Shown piece by piece: positions 59,423 to 64,000 of a stretch of 64,000 nt of DNA (positions within the stretch are counted from its first letter, which is position 1; the number at the start of each line of letters is the position of its first letter). The position numbers were made by a program, and so were the translations under genes. The DNA comes from Heterobasidion occidentale (lineage: Eukaryota > Basidiomycota > Agaricomycetes > Russulales > Bondarzewiaceae): the NCBI GenBank assembly GCA_039111635.1, contig JBCAQO010000003.1:1488001-1552000 (forward strand), written 5' to 3'. Below the pieces are notes generated by a model. It was not told the DNA's origin, searched no databases, and saw nothing but the letters and a program-made list of their open reading frames with translations.

Positions 59423-60543
59423 ATGGCCGTTTCTTCTACGGTCTTCCCGAGCCTGGACGCTCACAAGTCCGACGTTTCCGTAATCTCACGACATGCGACG
59501 GCCATGGAGGTATGCGAGCTGGTATACGGAAACGCGGGACTCACGCCCTGGGACACCATCGAGCGATTCTACGAGTCCAGCGCCGGTACGCACGTCCCCT
59601 TTCCCTGCCAGCGCGCAGTTTCCACGGCTCACCCCCTGGCCTCGGCGGACCTGGCACGGCGCGTTGCGACTACAGTGTGAGCTCCATACATACATATGAG
59701 CATCGCCTCGCCACGACTATTGTTGAATATTGACCCCCTTGTCCTGACTCCAAAGTTACGAAAACCCGTTTATCACCGCCACCTCACGTGGCACGATCGG
59801 GGACATTCACTCGCTCTCCCGCCAGCTTTCCAAGGTCGACGTTCCGAGGCCGCTCGCGCTCGTTCGCCGCCTCCTTGGTGCACGGAGCCAAGGCAGGGAC
59901 GGCGCGAAGCGTTGTTTCAGGTGGTGCGCATGTGGACGGAAATAGGTGAGGTGTGTGAGAGCGAGAGCTTTGGTGAGTCACCCGTCGCTCACTATCTGTC
60001 CTGGCTGCGCGTTTTGTTTCGTCGCTGTCCGGCCGCGGTGCATGGGGTACTGTCCTTGATCACCCCGCAGACGGACATCGACGGTGCATCGTAGAGCACA
60101 CGCTCAATATACTGATCTTGCCCGGACTCCACTCGGATTCTCCGCCAACGCACACGCGCCTGAGTTCTCTCACGTCCGAGGCACCGCCGTCGAGCCCGAG
60201 CCAGCCGTTGCATATATCCATATCGAGCGGTGTGCACGGGCCGCTGGCCCCATCGCAGCCGACGCAAGGGATGGGGCTGGCCGTGCCGAGTCCTCTGCAC
60301 CTGCAGCTGCACGTGCTCACGCGGCTGTCGTTCAACGAGCAGGGACTTATCACGCACCACCGAGACTTCTGGGACGTGCGGGACGTGGTGGGGCTGTTTC
60401 CGGGGGGGATGCTGTCGCAGTGGATTGGGACGCGGGTGGCGGCCAAGGGGCTGTCGATTGCGGCGCGGCTCGGAGGGTGGTTGTTTGGAGGTGCCGCATC
60501 GAGAAAGGAAGGCCGGACCCCGGGAGAAGAGGCGAGTCGATAG
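59423..60543 (+). CDS. Conserved fungal protein of unknown function (SnoaL-like region)
   Basis: The ATG at 59423 reads MAVSSTVFPSLDAHKSDVSV. An exon with MEVCELVYGNAGLTPWDTIE RFYESSA follows, then a block with YENPFITATSRGTIGDIHSL (near 59770), SRQLSKVDVPRPLALVRRLL, and MWTEIGEVCESESF. The last exon reads VEHTLNILILPGLH, a Ser/Pro loop, SPLHLQLHVLTRLSFNEQGL and ITHHRDFWDVRDVVGLFPGG with the stop at 60541-60543. The pattern (DxxERFYExxAxYENPF ... ITHHRDFWD) resembles a SnoaL/NTF2-like fold with an internal insertion, found in fungal conserved proteins. The join before YENPF (near 59756) needs one extra base. No signal peptide. Function unknown. Confidence 0.7.
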
Positions 60544-62007
60544 CACGGGCGCGAGCTGGGCGAGCTCTTGGTAAGAAAGGAACGCCTCGGAGATGGACCC
60601 CTTACGCGGAAGTGTTTCGAGTACTTAGGAGGGAAGCCTGATACACCGCCTCGCCCAGTGTGGCTCCGCGACCAGAACGGTCTCTTGGTTTGGCTTTTCA
60701 GTCGCCCGTCGCCCGACATCGACCCAGTGGCAGGACCCTCGACCCAGGTGCACGCGATGGTGTGTGGATATATGTATGCGCAGTATGTATGGCATCGCCC
60801 CTTCCTTGCGTTATCACGGCATGGTCGACGAGCCACGCATTAGCACCGATCGAGATCAGTTCTGCACCTGGCCGCTTCGCATCGCTGAGGCTGGCGCGGC
60901 TGTACGGCACCCTACTTTGCTGCTATTCGTGCCCTCTCCTTTGCGCGCACGCATCGATGATCGAGAACAGGGTCCGAGCGAGGGTTTGCGCGTTTGTGTA
61001 GACAGAAGCCGATGGCCGCCATGTCTAACTCTGTTGATGAAAGGAAGGGAGGGAACGTTGATCGACTGAATGGCAGGCCGTACACGGATGCACACAGCAG
61101 ACCTACGTAGGTCTGTGCGAGCCCGTCCCAGTCGCCGCACCAGGGGGACGGTGCACACACACCTATCAACGAAGTCGAATCCCTGTCCCTCGGGCGCTTC
61201 GCCGCGAGCGATGGCTGTGGCCAGGCAACGCTCACGTCCCATGGGAAGCCCCGCCGCCCGACAAGGCAACTCCGGCCTCTTGTTGGTTCTCCACGAACCC
61301 CCGAGCGCACCCCCGAGCGCCCACACCGCTCCCCAATCACGCTTCCTGCTCTACCGACACGGCCTCTCGCAGGGTCTTCAGATTTCAGTCCTGCTGCCAG
61401 ACTTCACTTCCGTCCCCGGGGCCTTTGCGCGTTATTAGCTAGCTGCTTGCACGCCATATGGCATCGGTGCCCGGGTGCCTGAGCTTTCCAGTATTAGTGC
61501 GGCTTTTGTCTGTCCGCACCCACTATGATAGAGCTTCCGCGCGCAACACGTCGACGTCACCCGGCCCACGCGCGCACACTTATCGGCGAATACGTACTGC
61601 ACCGCGTCCCAATCTTAGCGCCCGCGCCCGCGCGTGCGCACACACGCGTCCCTGCGTCGCCCCAGGCGCACTAAGCGGTCTAGCGGGGCGCATACAGCTG
61701 GGCACCGCTCGCCTGCGCTTCTTCCTTCCCTCCCCAGGCGCGCGACTGCGATGGCGGCTCCTGTGGAGCACGTAGCGAGCCCAAGCCAAGCCCCGCCGCC
61801 GTGTCCGTCTCTGTCTCTGCGCGGCCCACAAGCGCCCGGGCGACGCATGCGAAGAAAACGTCCGATCGTGTGAAGGGGAGGCAGGGGCTCTCCGACCGAA
61901 GAGAGCTCGCGTCGGACCCACCTAGGAATGCAGATGCACCGCTCGCGGTCAGAAGCCCCACAGCTCCGCGCAGATCCCCCGCCCGACCCCAGCCCGCCGC
62001 GCTCGTC

Positions 62008-62030
62008 GCAGCAGCAGCAGCAGCAGCAGC
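62008..62030. repeat. GCA trinucleotide microsatellite
   Basis: About eight perfect GCA units occur in a row in the GC-rich region. No coding context. Confidence 0.8.
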
Positions 62031-62165
62031 AATACAACGCGCTCACTTATCGGTGCACCACGGCCACCCGATCGAGGCCCCCGCTCACTCACCTGCATTC
62101 CGATGCGGTGCGCGGGCTACAGTGCCCACGGCCGCCCATGACGCGGCCATCAGCCCCGCATGCTA

Positions 62166-62200
62166 AGCACGAGCACGAGCACGAGCACTGACACTGACAC
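62166..62200. repeat. GCACGA hexamer and ACTGAC repeats
   Basis: A hexamer GCACGA repeats about four times (62166-62188) and runs into a short ACTGAC repeat. It leads straight into the 14-bp minisatellite. Confidence 0.65.
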
Positions 62201-62210
62201 TGGCATTGGC

Positions 62211-62255
62211 ACTGACGCATTGGCACTGACGCATTGGCACTGACGCATTGGCATT
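62211..62255. repeat. 14-bp minisatellite (ACTGACGCATTGGC x3)
   Basis: Three tandem copies of a perfect 14-bp unit, ACTGACGCATTGGC, are seen, with partial units on both sides. Confidence 0.75.
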
Positions 62256-62606
62256 GGCGCCCGCCGCCGGCACGCACGCGTGCGCAGCGATCTAGCGAGC
62301 CCCGCGCTCGAAAGGGGGTGCGCCCGCCGAGATGATCCACACCAGCGGCCAGCGCGATCCAGGACGGACGGTCGGACAGGCGGGACAGGCGGGACGCGGA
62401 CAGCTCGATCAAATCGCGCGCGGCGGGGGGTGGGGTGGGGGTGACAAGTGACGCCGCCGCCGCCGCAGCTGCCGCCGGATGGGGCGGACGGCTGCGATGA
62501 TCATGGCCATGGCAGGCATAATTGCCCGCGCGGCCTTATTTCCCCCGGACGAAAACGAGCCGAGCCGCGCAAAAAAAGGCTCCGCATGCAGCGTAGCGGC
62601 ATCAGC

Positions 62607-62659
62607 GTAAAAGTAGCATTGTAAAAGTAGCATTGTAAACGTAGCAGTGTAAAAGTAGC
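62607..62659. repeat. 14-bp minisatellite (GTAAAAGTAGCATT x4)
   Basis: Four tandem 14-bp units GTAAAAGTAGCATT, the third with two substitutions (GTAAACGTAGCAGT) and the fourth cut short. A different motif from the one at 62211, but the same unit length. Confidence 0.75.
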
Positions 62660-63181
62660 GCGGCACCACAACGCGATCTGCTGCAATCATGGAGCACCCG
62701 TACAGTACGCGACGCGGGGCTCGCGGCCTCAGTCGACGCGCGGCGCATCATGTCATGGAGCAGCAGGGTGTTATTCGCGTACCCGGCGCCTAAGACTGCG
62801 CCGAAGGAGCCCCTGTCGCCTCTCGCTGCTTCGCCCTTGGCCCTTCGCACCCTTTCGTCGAGTCGAGTCGAATCGACGAGGCAGGCCATGGTCAGGTCAA
62901 GTTGGGCCTAGCTGGGGGATCTAGAGGCAGGGATCAGCGATCCCGCGTCAGTCAAGTCAGGTCGGCGTCAGGTCATGCGGCCATTACGCACGTCTCCCGG
63001 CGGTCGCGCGTCCGCCCGGCGCGAAGATCTCGCGGGCACGGGCGCGGGCGCGGGCGCTTTGCGCAGGCGTGCACTTCGCCGGACGGATGCAAATGCGGGC
63101 AAATGAAGCGGCCTGTTGGGCAGCTATTCGCCGGCGCACAAACTCATTTCTGAGACGTCGGACGATACGAGAGTGCGTGCA

Positions 63182-63207
63182 TGTGTGTGTGTGTGTGTGT
63201 GTGTGTG
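63182..63207. repeat. TG dinucleotide microsatellite
   Basis: About thirteen perfect TG units follow ACATG and run into CGTGCGC. Simple repeat. Confidence 0.85.
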
Positions 63208-63718
63208 CGTGCGCATTCTATGCGTCGGCGTGAAATTCAATCGCTGGCGTTTGTAATTCTACATTACATGAGCTAAGTAACAACGACAGGTGAGGGCCAT
63301 GGGGCGTGGTGGGTGTATAAACGAGGGCGTCCAAAAGAGCAAAGGGAAAACAAGCAACGGGAGCGTCGAAGGTGGCAAGAAATAAAATAAATCAAAGTCG
63401 AAGCACACGATGGCCGAGCACAGACATGGGGAATGCAGAGGGGGAGAGAGAGATAGAGAGACGGGAGAGAGAGAGAAAGTGATACAAATGCCATGGGAGT
63501 TACACGATGAGGAACCGAAACGCCGCTTCGAGCCCAGGCGGAACGACGTTCCAAAAGCCATGCGAGGGGGGAAAAATAAGAGGCGGGGTGAGACAGACAT
63601 TTTGGGACTAATAAATAAATAAAAAAAGACGAGCGGGGCAGGGGATATCAATAAAACGACCATCCAGCTATACGCAAGAAAAATGAGAAGAAATGCACAA
63701 AAAAGGAGGCGGTGGACT

Positions 63719-64000
63719 TCAGGCCTTGACGGCCTTCCCGTCCGCAAAGGGAACGCTCTGCCATCCTGCGATGTCAGACATCGACTGCGAGCCCAAGGCT
63801 TCGACGGGCAGCGACGATCGCCGTTGCGCGTCCCCATCCACGGAAGCTGGTGAACCATAGTCAGGGGCGGTGGCGGACTTGCGCGGGGAATTCCGGCCAG
63901 ACTGGAAAGAAGCAATGTCCGATAGCGGAGCGTTCGGGAGACGGATGCCGCCGTCCCGGGGCCCGAGTGGAGGAGACTGCGAGGTGCGCCGTTCCAATGG
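63719..64000 (-). CDS. C-terminal part of unknown protein, running off the window
   Basis: A minus-strand frame enters from the right edge and stops at 63719-63721. The visible 93 residues are hydrophilic and Ser/Pro/Gly-rich, with SDIASFQSGRNSPRKS and a second SDIAGWQSVPF pattern: a repeated SDIAxxQS motif. This looks like a disordered regulatory tail, with SP phospho-sites. The family cannot be known without the upstream part. Confidence 0.5.
   Translation of the reverse strand, partial: PLERRTSQSPPLGPRDGGIRLPNAPLSDIASFQSGRNSPRKSATAPDYGSPASVDGDAQRRSSLPVEALGSQSMSDIAGWQSVPFADGKAVKA

Larger units (their letters stand above)
60544..63718. other. GC-rich gene-poor region
   Basis: About 3.2 kb show no convincing coding frame on either strand, although GC-rich sequence opens many long frames by chance (Pro/Arg/Ala-rich). 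It carries the tandem repeats listed separately. It may be the long promoter/UTR area of a flanking gene. Confidence 0.55.

Noticed and set aside
60060..62400. Many long Pro/Arg/Ala frames in the GC-rich region
   Set aside because: High GC removes stop codons by chance; frames are open on both strands over the same bases and contain simple repeats.
63182..63207. TG repeat as a regulatory Z-DNA element
   Set aside because: It is a plain short microsatellite; nothing else in the sequence supports a function.

Overview
This window is nuclear DNA from a filamentous basidiomycete, most likely an Agaricomycete (a polypore-like mushroom fungus; the genus is not determined). The evidence is dense gene packing on both strands, very short phase-conserved introns (mostly 45-65 nt, GT..AG, two likely GC..AG), and proteins with clear fungal or basidiomycete character: KEX1 carboxypeptidase, the DASH subunit Spc19, MGM101, a gephyrin-type MogA-MoeA fusion, a CSN12-like PCI protein and UGA4-like permeases. 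About 24 protein genes can be supported. I see no secondary-metabolite cluster, CRISPR, phage or plasmid module, and no operon-like new system. The genes are mostly ordinary housekeeping loci, often in head-to-head pairs with shared promoters.

Layout. 0-4.2 kb: a 5'-truncated acidic-repeat protein (+) converging on a Ser/Pro-rich protein (-). 4.5-8.1 kb: two lipid genes on the minus strand, a glycerophosphodiester phosphodiesterase and a 1-acylglycerol-3-phosphate acyltransferase. 9.2-12.9 kb: an unknown gene divergent from a NOL11/UTP8-like nucleolar protein. 13.2-15.6 kb: gephyrin-type molybdenum cofactor enzyme with a His-rich linker. 15.8-21.5 kb: Spc19 (DASH), KEX1, and a divergent secreted/ER thioredoxin-fold membrane protein. 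21.8-25.9 kb: MGM101 and an amino-acid/GABA permease. 26.1-30.2 kb: a type-B carboxylesterase and a polysaccharide deacetylase. 30.5-34.5 kb: a gamma-tubulin complex component. 34.5-35.9 kb: a non-coding, repeat-bearing stretch with a possible MITE and a tRNA-like box pair. 35.9-42.6 kb: vWA-domain protein, CSN12-like PCI protein, DsbA-like thioredoxin-fold protein, mitochondrial GatB. 43.2-49.9 kb: unknown protein, poly(A) polymerase, parallel beta-helix membrane protein. 49.9-51.9 kb: unresolved. 51.9-56.8 kb: the splicing factor IST3/RBMX2, divergent from eIF3d, then a rhomboid-UBA (UBAC2/Dsc2-like) protein. 57.2-60.5 kb: ketopantoate reductase family protein and a fungal conserved unknown. 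60.5-63.7 kb: GC-rich, gene-poor DNA with several tandem repeats. 63.7 kb to the end: the 3' part of a gene running off the window.

The most striking window-wide observation is technical. At least 15 places in about 10 genes need exactly one extra base, usually in a short homopolymer, to keep a conserved protein in frame. Other genes (AGPAT, MGM101, eIF3d, GatB, CSN12) look clean. This is more like residual indel error in the assembly than multi-gene pseudogenisation, but it decides how the gene models should be read. Coordinates given for multi-exon genes run from start codon to stop codon and include the introns.
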